From NCBI RefSeq assembly GCF_900114835.1, contig NZ_FOUJ01000001.1:868001-932000 (forward strand): 64,000 nt of DNA. The letters run 5' to 3'. The notes under the pieces were generated by a model. It ran no database searches. It was given only the letters and a program-made list of their open reading frames with translations, and was not told where the DNA came from. The number at the start of each line of letters is the position of its first letter. Within the stretch, counting starts at the first letter, position 1. The position numbers and the translations under genes were made by a program. The stretch comes from Methanolobus profundi. GTDB taxonomy: Archaea > Halobacteriota > Methanosarcinia > Methanosarcinales > Methanosarcinaceae. Below, piece by piece: positions 54,300-62,403 of the stretch.

Positions 54300-54622
54300 A
54301 AGCAATAGGAGCACTCAATATGATGGACCATGCTCAGGGAAACATGTCTGAAGATGAGTTAATAGCATGGGTGTTCGGTGTCGACAGGCGTATCGTTCTT
54401 GCAGAGGCCATGAAAGATCAACCTATCCTGAAAGCATCTGATATAGCCCAGGAAACTAACAGGTCAACACAGAACATAAGCCGTGCCCTGAAAGAGTTCA
54501 AAGAACAGGGATTTGTCATGTGTCTTAATCCTGAGAAGACCACATGGAAAAGATATGCTATAACAAATGAGGGAAGAAGATTATTGAAAATTATCGATGA
54601 CCTCTATTTCAGTCATAATTAA
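54293..54622 (+). CDS. Small winged-helix regulator (paralogue 3)
   Basis: 109 residues. KASDIAQETNRSTQNISRALKEFKE and LNPEKTTWKRYAITNEG match the paralogues at 19510 and 44936 over the whole winged helix; the N-terminal about 20 residues differ. The start is TTG 54293 after GGGGGAA, or possibly ATG 54320. A terminator-like hairpin follows the stop codon. Confidence 0.82.
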   Translation: MLKAIGALNMMDHAQGNMSEDELIAWVFGVDRRIVLAEAMKDQPILKASDIAQETNRSTQNISRALKEFKEQGFVMCLNPEKTTWKRYAITNEGRRLLKIIDDLYFSHN

Positions 54623-54628
54623 GTAGTG

Positions 54629-54672
54629 AGAGGTTGCTAACGTCAGGGTCAGCATTCCTCTTTTACCTCTTT
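54629..54672 (+). terminator. Terminator-like hairpin after the regulator
   Basis: AGAGG (54629-54633) pairs with CCTCT (54657-54661), with an inner GCT/AGC pair, followed by TTTTACCTCTTTTTTT. Confidence 0.45.
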
Positions 54673-54752
54673 TTTTCATTTTCAGAAAGCCTGTTATTTA
54701 AAACTTAAAGGTAAGCAACAACAGAGCCATCAAGGAGTGAATAACTTGATCT

Positions 54753-54906
54753 ATCCCGAAGGGTCCGGCAAAGCCGGCGTTTCCCAAAAGACTGGAAAAT
54801 GATCCGCATAATACCTTGAAGCACTTTCTAACAGGATTCCTGTAGGATCATCCATGTGACTATATCCTGTACAGCATTATGGGAATGTGCCGCCTTCGGC
54901 GGATAG
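54753..54906. repeat. Paired GC-rich hairpin repeat (copy 2, inverted)
   Basis: TCCCGAAGGGTCCGGC with AAAGCCGGCG (54754-54779) and GGGAATGTGCCGCC with TTCGGCGGA (54881-54903) are the reverse complements of the motif pair at 60.6-60.75 kb. No GGCTCTGTAG ends are visible, so this is a truncated copy between the regulator and ilvB. Confidence 0.65.
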
Positions 54907-54937
54907 TTACTTTGTTTTAGCTTCCCGGCTTTTATAA

Positions 54938-56656
54938 TCAGTCCTCAACCTCTTTGATATACGGACCCAGTATCATGTCCTTGTAAGCTCCACCTGCAGG
55001 AACCTTTGGATACAGAACTTCTTCCCTGTCCGTGCAGATCTCAAGGAAACATGGTCCTTCTGAGTTCAGGAAGGCTTCCATGCCATCTTTTAGCTCACTT
55101 CTATCGGTTATCCTTTCTGCGAAGTTGAAACCGAATGACTCTGCGATATCAGCGAACTGAACATCCTTTGGTCTCTGTGTACCTGTTCTTTTTCCATCAT
55201 AAGCAGCATCCTGAAGATTCTGGACCATTCCATCGCTCCTGTTGTTGAGCATGAGTATCTTTATCGGGAGATCCAGTGATGCAATTGTGTGCAGTTCTCC
55301 AAGATTCATACGCAGGCTGCCATCTCCATCTATGGCTATGACCCTTGCTTCAGGGTTTGCATAATGGACACCGATGGATGTTGGCATGGAAAAGCCCATG
55401 GTGCCGAAGGAACCGGAGGTCATGAAGGACTTTGCCTTCTGCATTGGGAGATACTGGGCTGCAAGCATTTGATGGTTTCCGACACCTGTGGTTATCTTTG
55501 TATTGCTGTCAATATAGTTTGAGAGCAGGGACATGACCTCGGCAGACTGGATATATTCGGATCCCCGGTTGTAGTCCAGTGGCCAGGACCTCTTCAGGGA
55601 TCTTGCACGTTCCTGCCATTCATGGATGTTCAATGTGATGTTATGCTTTTTAGCGTAGTTGAGCAGGTCCATTATGGCCGTGGCAGCATCCCCGATGAAT
55701 GAGAATTTAGGTCCTCTTTCTATCTTTATCTGGTGCATCTTCTCGGGATTGATATCGATGTAAGCAACGTCAGTTCCTATTGCAAATCCGACCTTCTCAG
55801 CGACCCTGTCATCCCAACGGACACCGATGGCAAAGAAGAAGTCGTTCTCCTGGATGAGCATGTTAGCATAGGGTGTACCGAACATCCCGAGCATTCCAAG
55901 ATTGAGATCATCGTTGGCGTCGATGACACCTTTTGCCATGAGAGTGTTAACTGAAGGTATGCCGAAGTATTCGTTGAACTCACGGATGGCCTGGCTTCCT
56001 GCTTCTGAGTTAAGACCTCCTCCCAGATAGAGAAGCGGTTTTTTGGATCTCAGGAACATCTGGTAGAACTCTTCACACTGTTCTTCGCACAGGTGTCTGT
56101 CATCATGGTAGCTTTCCTCGAACCTCATGACGTTCATGTTCTGGTATTCATGCATCTTCTGCTGTTTATCCAGAGGTATGTCTATGACAACAGGCCCGGG
56201 TTTTCCAGACATTGCAAAGTAGTATGCATCCTTGACAATAGCCTCAAGATCATCACCATCAGAAACCAGCATGACCTTCTTTGCAGCTTCCCCGAAGATG
56301 CCCTCAACATTGATATGCTGGAAGGAGTCGGTTCCTATCTTATGCGCAGGGACCTGCCCTGCAAAGACAAGCAGTGGAATGCTGTCACCATAAGCATCGG
56401 CGACACTGGTCAGTGTGTTGGTGATCGCAGGTCCGGATGTGACTATGGCAACACCGACCTCGCCTGATGAACGGGAATAACCGGCTGCACTAAAAGCTGC
56501 TGACTGCTCGTTGGAATTGATAACTATCTCGATGTCACTCTTTTCAAGTGCATGGAAGACCGGCAGTATCGCCGCTCCGGTGTAACCGAATATTTGTTTG
56601 ACCCCAAGGTCCTCCAGACTTTTAACTAATATTTCTGCTCCATTCATTTCTTCCAT
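54938..56656 (-). CDS. ilvB: Acetolactate synthase large subunit-like TPP enzyme
   Basis: 572 residues with three TPP-enzyme domains: N-terminal GYTGAAILPVFHAL and NSNEQSAAF (catalytic Glu50), central FAD-type domain, and C-terminal TPP/Mg site DGDGSLRMNLGEL..NNRSDGMVQNLQDA. It condenses pyruvate to acetolactate, or with 2-ketobutyrate, for valine, leucine and isoleucine synthesis. No ilvN regulatory subunit is adjacent. GGAGA precedes ATG 56656. Upstream lies a valine-rich leader peptide and terminator hairpin, which fits control by branched-chain amino acids. Confidence 0.87.
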   Translation of the reverse strand: MEEMNGAEILVKSLEDLGVKQIFGYTGAAILPVFHALEKSDIEIVINSNEQSAAFSAAGYSRSSGEVGVAIVTSGPAITNTLTSVADAYGDSIPLLVFAGQVPAHKIGTDSFQHINVEGIFGEAAKKVMLVSDGDDLEAIVKDAYYFAMSGKPGPVVIDIPLDKQQKMHEYQNMNVMRFEESYHDDRHLCEEQCEEFYQMFLRSKKPLLYLGGGLNSEAGSQAIREFNEYFGIPSVNTLMAKGVIDANDDLNLGMLGMFGTPYANMLIQENDFFFAIGVRWDDRVAEKVGFAIGTDVAYIDINPEKMHQIKIERGPKFSFIGDAATAIMDLLNYAKKHNITLNIHEWQERARSLKRSWPLDYNRGSEYIQSAEVMSLLSNYIDSNTKITTGVGNHQMLAAQYLPMQKAKSFMTSGSFGTMGFSMPTSIGVHYANPEARVIAIDGDGSLRMNLGELHTIASLDLPIKILMLNNRSDGMVQNLQDAAYDGKRTGTQRPKDVQFADIAESFGFNFAERITDRSELKDGMEAFLNSEGPCFLEICTDREEVLYPKVPAGGAYKDMILGPYIKEVED

Positions 56657-56715
56657 TATAATTCTCCGTGAAAGAAACGATCCCGGCACAGGATACACTA
56701 TTCAGTAAAATGACC

Positions 56716-56774
56716 AAAAAACAGTGCACTTGAGCCAGAAAAGTTTCTGATTATCTTGCTCAAGCGTGTAGCAC
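56716..56774 (-). terminator. Attenuator terminator upstream of ilvB
   Basis: On the minus strand, GCTTGAGC (56765-56758) pairs with GCTCAAGT (56735-56728; 8 bp, one wobble). GTGC (56774-56771) pairs with GCAC (56727-56724) outside a 5-nt bulge. The loop holds a small CAGAAA/TTTCTG hairpin. Two bases later a U6 tract (56721-56716) completes an intrinsic-terminator layout 60 bp before the ilvB ATG. The last valine/leucine codons and the stop codon of the leader peptide lie within the 5' arm. Confidence 0.7.
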
Positions 56775-56828
56775 TACCACTACTACTGACACATTGCGTA
56801 AAGTGTTAGTTGTGGTAGAGTATGACAT
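56760..56828 (-). CDS. ilvB leader peptide (22 residues, five consecutive valines)
   Basis: ATG 56828 to TGA 56760. The peptide begins MSYSTTTNTLRNVS and ends VVVVVLHA. The run GTA GTA GTG GTA GTG CTA is the type of control-codon string seen in bacterial ilv leaders. TTTAAATA (56859-56852 on the minus strand) is centred about 27 bp before the ATG, so transcription would start at the ATG itself and no ribosome site is needed. A ribosome paused at the valine codons would cover the 5' arm of the terminator and allow ilvB expression when valyl-tRNA is scarce. Confidence 0.7.
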   Translation of the reverse strand: MSYSTTTNTLRNVSVVVVVLHA

Positions 56829-56851
56829 TAGGTTAGGATTGGGGGAAGTGG

Positions 56852-56859
56852 TATTTAAA
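56852..56859 (-). promoter_or_regulatory. TATA box of the leader-ilvB transcript
   Basis: TTTAAATA on the minus strand, 23 nt from its end to the leader ATG. The region between is C-rich (CCACTTCCCCC) and lacks another start signal. Confidence 0.6.
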
Positions 56860-56886
56860 GGTTATGAATACACAGAACACCATTTA

Positions 56887-59800
56887 TTAAGGATTGATAG
56901 GTATTTCCTCAATCAGTGCTTTAGCATAAGCCGCTGCTACTATGGTAGCATACTCATGCCAATCATCTGACTTGTGTGAATCACAATAATCACAAGTTCC
57001 ACGTACAATAAGATAACCAACATTTCCTTGCCATGCTGCATCTGCAACACCAGAACCTTCCATTTCTATTGCTTTGAGTTTAAATGTTTCTCTTAACTCG
57101 TCTCTAAGTTCTGAACTTTTTACGACTCTATTTCCAGATCCAATCGGACCAATAAATACGCGAGGTTGACCTTCAATCCTTTTTTTATCGATTGGATGAC
57201 TTGTAACAGTACCTGTAGAACAAAACAAAACATCCTTATCATCAGAAGGGCGAGTAAGACCTCTTTGTTTCAGTTGCTGCTCAATATAATTTATCCATGG
57301 ATATTTTCCAAAACTTTCATTCATTTCTAATAATCTTGCAACTTTTAACAAGTCAGAACTTGGAGGTCTTGGATGATGTCTATGCTCAACACGTTCGTCA
57401 TCTTCTTTTATTAGGTCGTATTGAATTACACCCATTTCACTTGACACAACAATATCTCCAAGACGAACATGATCATCAACTTTTTCAGCATATGGAACGG
57501 CTCCTGCAATACCTACCATTATAATATACTTAATACTTGGAAATCGTTCAATCATAAGAGTTGTACGATAAGTTGAATTATTATTTCCCATCCCTGCAAG
57601 TGCTAAAATTAAAGAATGTGTGCCACCATTAGTTGCTGAAATCTCACCGATGTCATAGTTTGCCAATCCTCGAGAAGAGTAAGTAATTTGTTGTGGATTT
57701 TTAATTTGATGTTTCATTGAAACATACTCTTCTGTAAGTGCAGTGACTATCCCTATCGTAGGTTTATGATCATTCAACAAATGTTTTATCTCTTCATTAT
57801 CTTCAACAGCCTGTTTAACTTCTGTATATATTTCATCCTCTTCAAAAATAGACTGTTTTTCAGTATCATCTTGCTTAAAATGATTGATAACTATTTTAGA
57901 ATAATATGGTCCAATGATTTGTGATAAAATACTATATTCCAATCCTTTCAATGCAGCATAATCATAGCCATGCTCAAATAGTTTCCTTGCACTTAGCCTT
58001 TTGATACCTTTTATTCTAAAATAGTCCAATAATTCAGTTTTAACCCCAAAAACAGCTCTGTCACAATAAAATAGTACTTGATCAGTAATATCACTAGGTA
58101 CGCCTTCCAGAATCATAATTTTAACTAATGCATCCCCTAACCACTCAATAATTTCTCCATAATTATAAATATCTGCTTCATCAATACCTTTATCTCCAAT
58201 ACCTTTTTCCCAATCTAATAAATATTGGAGTGGCTTTTCATCAATCCATTTTTCTAATATATTTGCAATAACAGATGCTTGATAAAATTCTACTTGCTCA
58301 GTTGGATTAGAGGGTTTATCAACAAGTAAACATTTAAGATTTTCAACTGTAATCCTTATACCTGCTCCATTTTTATCATAAGCTTTAAGCATAACATGTG
58401 ATGACATCAAAAGAGCATGGAAAACAGACCAAGGATTAAGCAAATGTAATCCTTTTCTTTGTTTATTATCAATTATTTTAGTTGATATTTGTTTAAACAT
58501 AATTGCTGTTTCACAGTCAATACATGAATCCGAAACAATTTTTCCAAATTTTGTAGAGATGAATATATTTTCTATTTTTTCAACAAAACCATTATCTTCT
58601 AGATAGTTCAAGTCTTCATCAATCATTTTTTTGAAATCGGATTCGCCAAATTCCTCTATGAAAAGAGTGTACCATAAAGTTGTTTTGAAATATTCATGGA
58701 CTTTATCCTCAACTATAAAATCATTTGAAGATATCAACCCATTTAAATTCATTCTCCTCTTACTTACATTTTTAAACTGCGATAATACTTTTTCCGGTTT
58801 TTTTACAGCATACCTACTGTGTAATAAACCATCAGTAACTTTGTCTTCAACTAAAACTGCATTACCTACTTCATGAAAACCTGGCCTTCCTGCTCTGCCC
58901 ATCATATTTAACACACTATTGACAGAAAGGGGCATATAAGCCATATCATCAGAACTCCACATAGTATTATCAGAAATTATTACAGTCTTTGCAGGAAGAT
59001 TTATACCTTGTTCTAATGTAGTAGTTGCTACAAGAACACATAAAGTTCCATCTAGAAAGGCATTTTCAATTTTCTCTCTTAGTATTAACTCGATTCCTGC
59101 GTGATGAAAAGAAATACCATTTCGAATACAATATAATAATTTATCAGAGAAGTTTGTTCTTTCTTCAATTGATTCATTCAATTCTTCTGCAAAAGGAAAT
59201 GAATCCTCATTATCGAACTTGTACCCACCAGAATCTATATCGGATGCTAATGCAAAAGCCAAATTTTCAGCATGTTTTCGACCAGTAGTAAAAACGATAC
59301 ATTGTTCCCCTTTACTTACAATACTTTTTATCAAATCTATAGAATTGCTGTATCGTTCCGCTTTTTCTTGATCAGTCCTTGGTGCTAACCTTCTTCTAAA
59401 TAAATTCTTTCTCAGTTTAATTTGAAAACTGGTTTTATCATTAAACCTTAATAAACCACCATTATTCAAAATACCTTTCTTAAGTGGAATTCTACGTTCT
59501 TCAGTATAAATAACCTCCTCTGCCATCCAATGTCCAAAGTCTTCAGGGTTCCCAATTACAGCTGAAAGTCCAATTATCTGAGCTGAACTATACTTCCGAA
59601 TAATCTCAGATACTGCAATTTCTAATGTTAGCCCTCTAGAAACGTCTTCTACCATTTGGATTTCATCGATTACAAATAAAGAGACTTCATTTAGAAATGG
59701 TTCATTATGACGCATGAGAGAGTCTAATTTCTCATTTGTCACAACTATTACTTGCTTATCCCCTAAATTAGTATATTCGTGTTTTGCATAGTCTCCAGTA

Positions 59801-60117
59801 CTTATCCCAACTGTTATTCCTAAATTTGAGAATAATTTTTTAAAATGCTCATATTTTTGCCTAGCAAGTGCCTTTAATGGAACTACATAAATTGCTTTCC
59901 CATTTTGTTTTATCACTTTATTAATAATAGCTAATAAAGCAGGGAATGTTTTTCCAGTTCCGGTTGGTAGCGATATAAATGTATTTTTTTCTTCAAAAAC
60001 ACATTTTTGAATGCATTCCAATTGTTCATCCCATATCTCACTATATCCACAACTTTTGAGGACATCTATAGTAGCTTCATCAAAAAAAGATATTAACTCA
60101 TCTATATTTTGCGTCAT
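56887..60117 (-). CDS. Ski2/Hel308-like helicase fused to a nucleoside phosphorylase domain
   Basis: 1,076 residues. Residues 1-560 are a superfamily 2 helicase: Walker A SLPTGTGKT (about 49-57), DEIQ box (151-154), LSAVIGNPEDFGHW, and motif VI MMGRAGRPGF. About 560-780 is a helical region. From about 785 comes a PNP/MTAN-type phosphorylase: IGIVTALTEEY, LALAGMGNNNS, VGIAGAV, EMEGSG (about 1018) and RGTCDYCDSHKSDDWHEYA. PNP-type domains of this kind act as ATP nucleosidases or other suicide effectors in bacterial antiviral systems. The gene is AT-rich and isolated in a repeat-rich stretch, as expected for a defence gene. The role is inferred. Confidence 0.87.
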   Translation of the reverse strand: MTQNIDELISFFDEATIDVLKSCGYSEIWDEQLECIQKCVFEEKNTFISLPTGTGKTFPALLAIINKVIKQNGKAIYVVPLKALARQKYEHFKKLFSNLGITVGISTGDYAKHEYTNLGDKQVIVVTNEKLDSLMRHNEPFLNEVSLFVIDEIQMVEDVSRGLTLEIAVSEIIRKYSSAQIIGLSAVIGNPEDFGHWMAEEVIYTEERRIPLKKGILNNGGLLRFNDKTSFQIKLRKNLFRRRLAPRTDQEKAERYSNSIDLIKSIVSKGEQCIVFTTGRKHAENLAFALASDIDSGGYKFDNEDSFPFAEELNESIEERTNFSDKLLYCIRNGISFHHAGIELILREKIENAFLDGTLCVLVATTTLEQGINLPAKTVIISDNTMWSSDDMAYMPLSVNSVLNMMGRAGRPGFHEVGNAVLVEDKVTDGLLHSRYAVKKPEKVLSQFKNVSKRRMNLNGLISSNDFIVEDKVHEYFKTTLWYTLFIEEFGESDFKKMIDEDLNYLEDNGFVEKIENIFISTKFGKIVSDSCIDCETAIMFKQISTKIIDNKQRKGLHLLNPWSVFHALLMSSHVMLKAYDKNGAGIRITVENLKCLLVDKPSNPTEQVEFYQASVIANILEKWIDEKPLQYLLDWEKGIGDKGIDEADIYNYGEIIEWLGDALVKIMILEGVPSDITDQVLFYCDRAVFGVKTELLDYFRIKGIKRLSARKLFEHGYDYAALKGLEYSILSQIIGPYYSKIVINHFKQDDTEKQSIFEEDEIYTEVKQAVEDNEEIKHLLNDHKPTIGIVTALTEEYVSMKHQIKNPQQITYSSRGLANYDIGEISATNGGTHSLILALAGMGNNNSTYRTTLMIERFPSIKYIIMVGIAGAVPYAEKVDDHVRLGDIVVSSEMGVIQYDLIKEDDERVEHRHHPRPPSSDLLKVARLLEMNESFGKYPWINYIEQQLKQRGLTRPSDDKDVLFCSTGTVTSHPIDKKRIEGQPRVFIGPIGSGNRVVKSSELRDELRETFKLKAIEMEGSGVADAAWQGNVGYLIVRGTCDYCDSHKSDDWHEYATIVAAAYAKALIEEIPINP

Positions 60118-60191
60118 GTGAAACAGTATATAATACTTTTTATATAAAGTTAATTACTATATTTTAAATTACATATACATTGAATACAAAA

Positions 60192-60450
60192 TCATAACAT
60201 TGATAAACAGATGTCTTTTGACATCTCTTTCTTTACTAACCTTCCTCGCTTTACAGACCCCTTCAAACCAATATTGTCCTTATCTGCCTGAAAAGCCAGT
60301 TCATCGCTGAGCTTATGGTAGCTGTCAAACCTTTCCAGAATTATGATGCCATCGTCAATTCCTTTTCTGACGGCACAGTGTGGCTCATTCAAAGTGTATA
60401 ATTCTTGAAACGACAATTATGGAAAAGCTCATCAATATCGGAAATTTGGT
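60192..60450 (-). pseudogene. Fragment of the rsgA 3' end
   Basis: The minus strand reads [36 protein letters not shown], matching the last 65 residues of RsgA at 60860. Homology continues upstream (HNCRFKNYTL) but a one-base deletion near 60405 shifts the frame, and a zinc-ligand cysteine is lost. It is a decayed partial duplicate just downstream of the intact gene, separated from it by the MITE. Confidence 0.8.
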
Positions 60451-60497
60451 TTATAGCTAAAAATATTGATTCACTTAAATAAACTATATATATTTGC

Positions 60498-60505
60498 GTA
60501 TAAAC
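60498..60505. repeat. 8-bp target duplication of the MITE
   Basis: GTATAAAC, repeated exactly at 60817-60824 on the other side of the element. Confidence 0.85.
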
Positions 60506-60816
60506 GGCTCTGTAGAATTCCTGTAAACATAAGTGACAAGTGACACATACTTTGCTTTTTTCATTTCCATAAAAACAACTTGCAAACTAAAACCAAAGCA
60601 ACCAACCGCCGAAGGCGGCATATTCCTATGTTGCTATACAGATCATAGTTGCATTTGTGCGAGAATTCTACAGAAGCCAGTAAAGAAGGCACAAGGTATT
60701 ATGCAGATTATTTTGTATAGTCTTATGGGAAAACGCCGGCTTCGCCGGACCCTTCGGGATCATTTAAGATATTCGTAATCTGCGAAAAATCATAATGGCA
60801 GGATTTCTACAGAGCC
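60506..60816. mobile_element. MITE, 311 bp, with perfect target duplication
   Basis: Ends are GGCTCTGTAGAATTCCTG (left) and, read inward from the right, GGCTCTGTAGAAATCCTG: 17 of 18 identical. It is flanked by perfect GTATAAAC duplications. No open frame for a transposase. It contains CCGCCGAAGGCGG (about 60606-60619) and GCCGGCTTCGCCGG (60735-60748) hairpins. The 8-bp duplication should help identify the IS family that mobilises it; none is in this window. Confidence 0.85.
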
Positions 60817-60859
60817 GTATAAACTCGTATTTTTAATATTTTCCGTGCTCAGCCTTCCA

Positions 60860-61963
60860 TCACTGTTCCTTTGACTTGACATATCTCCTTGCCACTGCTA
60901 CCCCTTTCCACTTTTTCTTCTCAACTCCCTTCAACCCGATCTCAGCCTTATCCGCCTGGAAGGCTAGCTCATCGCTGAGCTTATGATAGCTGTCAAACCT
61001 TTCCTGAGATATGATGCCATCATCCACTGCTTTTATTACGGCGCAGTGTGGCTCGTTGCGGTGTGTGCAATCCTTGAAACGGCAGTTTTGAGCTAGTTCG
61101 GCAATGTCGGAAAAAGTCCTGTCTATACCATCGGATGAATCTCCAAGCTGGATCTCACGGATGCCGGGGTTGTCGATGAATATCGTGCCGTTGGGGAGAG
61201 TGAAAAGCTGTCTTACAGTAGTGGTGTGTCTTCCTTTATCGTCATCTTCACGTACACTTAATGTCTTCTGGACATCGTGACCTAAAAGAGCATTGATGAG
61301 AGTTGATTTGCCAACTCCTGAGGAACCGACTAGAGCTATCGTTTCATCCGGGTTCATGAAAGGATCCAGCTTTTCCAGATCAGTACTTGTAAGAGCACTG
61401 AGAGTGATCACCGGAACATCATCAGCGATATCTCTAATTTCCTGTATCGTCTCTGAGACATCATCCGGCAGGGTCTCGACAAGATCGATCTTATTAATGA
61501 GAATAACAGGTCTTGCACCGGAAGAATGAACGATGGTGAGATATCTTTCAAGTCTTCGCACGTTAAGGTCATGTCCCACTGCTGTGACAATGAAGATAGT
61601 ATCAATGTTCGCAGCTATCAACTGTTCTTCACCTGAATCACCTGCAGAGCCTCTGGAAAGACAGGATGTTCTCGGGAGAATATCCACGATAGTGTATGAA
61701 CCGATATCACTCTGGTCAAGCAGTACAACAAAGTCCCCGACAACTGGCTGCTTGCCAACCTTACGCATAACTCCTGATATTGATGCCTGTATCTCACCCT
61801 TTTCAGTAAGGATATTCCAGACTGTCTTATGCTGGGTTGAGATCCTCCCAGGAATATATGGTCCATTATAAGCTGAAAAAGCAGATGCAAGTGAACTGTT
61901 CCAGCCGGGAATAACACATATGGCTGAAGTATCACTTCCTTTGTTCCTGCATTCACCATTCAT
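60860..61963 (-). CDS. rsgA: Ribosome small-subunit-dependent GTPase RsgA
   Basis: 367 residues with the circularly permuted GTPase order: OB-fold N-terminus, then [11 protein letters not shown] (G4), [16 protein letters not shown] (G1) and [11 protein letters not shown] (G3), followed by the zinc domain [15 protein letters not shown] (three Cys, one His). RsgA checks 30S subunit maturation in bacteria; it also occurs in some Methanosarcinales, probably after transfer from bacteria. Its 3' end is duplicated as a fragment downstream. Confidence 0.92.
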   Translation of the reverse strand: MNGECRNKGSDTSAICVIPGWNSSLASAFSAYNGPYIPGRISTQHKTVWNILTEKGEIQASISGVMRKVGKQPVVGDFVVLLDQSDIGSYTIVDILPRTSCLSRGSAGDSGEEQLIAANIDTIFIVTAVGHDLNVRRLERYLTIVHSSGARPVILINKIDLVETLPDDVSETIQEIRDIADDVPVITLSALTSTDLEKLDPFMNPDETIALVGSSGVGKSTLINALLGHDVQKTLSVREDDDKGRHTTTVRQLFTLPNGTIFIDNPGIREIQLGDSSDGIDRTFSDIAELAQNCRFKDCTHRNEPHCAVIKAVDDGIISQERFDSYHKLSDELAFQADKAEIGLKGVEKKKWKGVAVARRYVKSKEQ

Positions 61964-62403
61964 AACATAAACACAAGATGTAATGGTGAATAAACTTTTT
62001 GATAGAAGTTCCCAGATCTAAGATAAAAGTATCACATCTTTGTATTTGTACCATTATAAAGAGAAATAAAAAAAGAACAATACAACCATCCACCGAAGGT
62101 GGCACATTCCTATAGTGATGTGAAGATGATCGTTGAATTTGTGCTGATAAATATCAAAAGGAAGTATCGAAGAAAAACATTGCATGAACACGCATTTTAT
62201 TTCATTTCTTCTTTTGGGAAAACGCCGGCTTCGCCGGACCTTTCGGGATAATTCAAGTTATTCAATGCCTACACCGGTCAGTTTGCAAACGTATAACAAT
62301 GCAACTGTCCGCTGCTATACAGAATATTGAATTGAAATGTTGAAGAAAAAAAAGAAAGCAAAAAAACAACAGAGGAGAAAGCTCTCCTCCATTCTCAATA
62401 GAC
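61964..62403. other. Intergenic region with hairpin repeat
   Basis: Contains copy 4 of the paired GC-rich hairpins (62082-62250) and AT-rich flanks. No gene and no clear GGCTCTGTAG ends. Confidence 0.6.
62082..62250. repeat. Paired GC-rich hairpin repeat (copy 4)
   Basis: CAACCATCCACCGAAGGTGG with CACATTCCTA (62083-62112) and GGGAAAACGCCGGC with TTCGCCGGACC (62217-62240), in the same order and orientation as the copy inside the MITE at 60506. The first hairpin shows a compensatory change (CCACC/GGTGG), so pairing is conserved. Confidence 0.65.

Larger units (their letters stand above)
60118..60859. other. Repeat-rich gap between the fusion gene and rsgA
   Basis: Holds the rsgA 3' fragment (60192-60450) and the MITE (60506-60816). 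The remainder is AT-rich and contains the promoter of the fusion gene. Confidence 0.6.

Noticed and set aside
56887-60117. Fusion protein as an artefact of a missed stop between two genes
   Set aside because: The frame is continuous for 1,076 codons with a helical linker region, and no internal start with a ribosome site was noticed near residue 785.
60533-60778. 81-codon frame inside the MITE
   Set aside because: It lies within the repeat element, has no transposase motif, and encodes low-complexity sequence across the hairpins.
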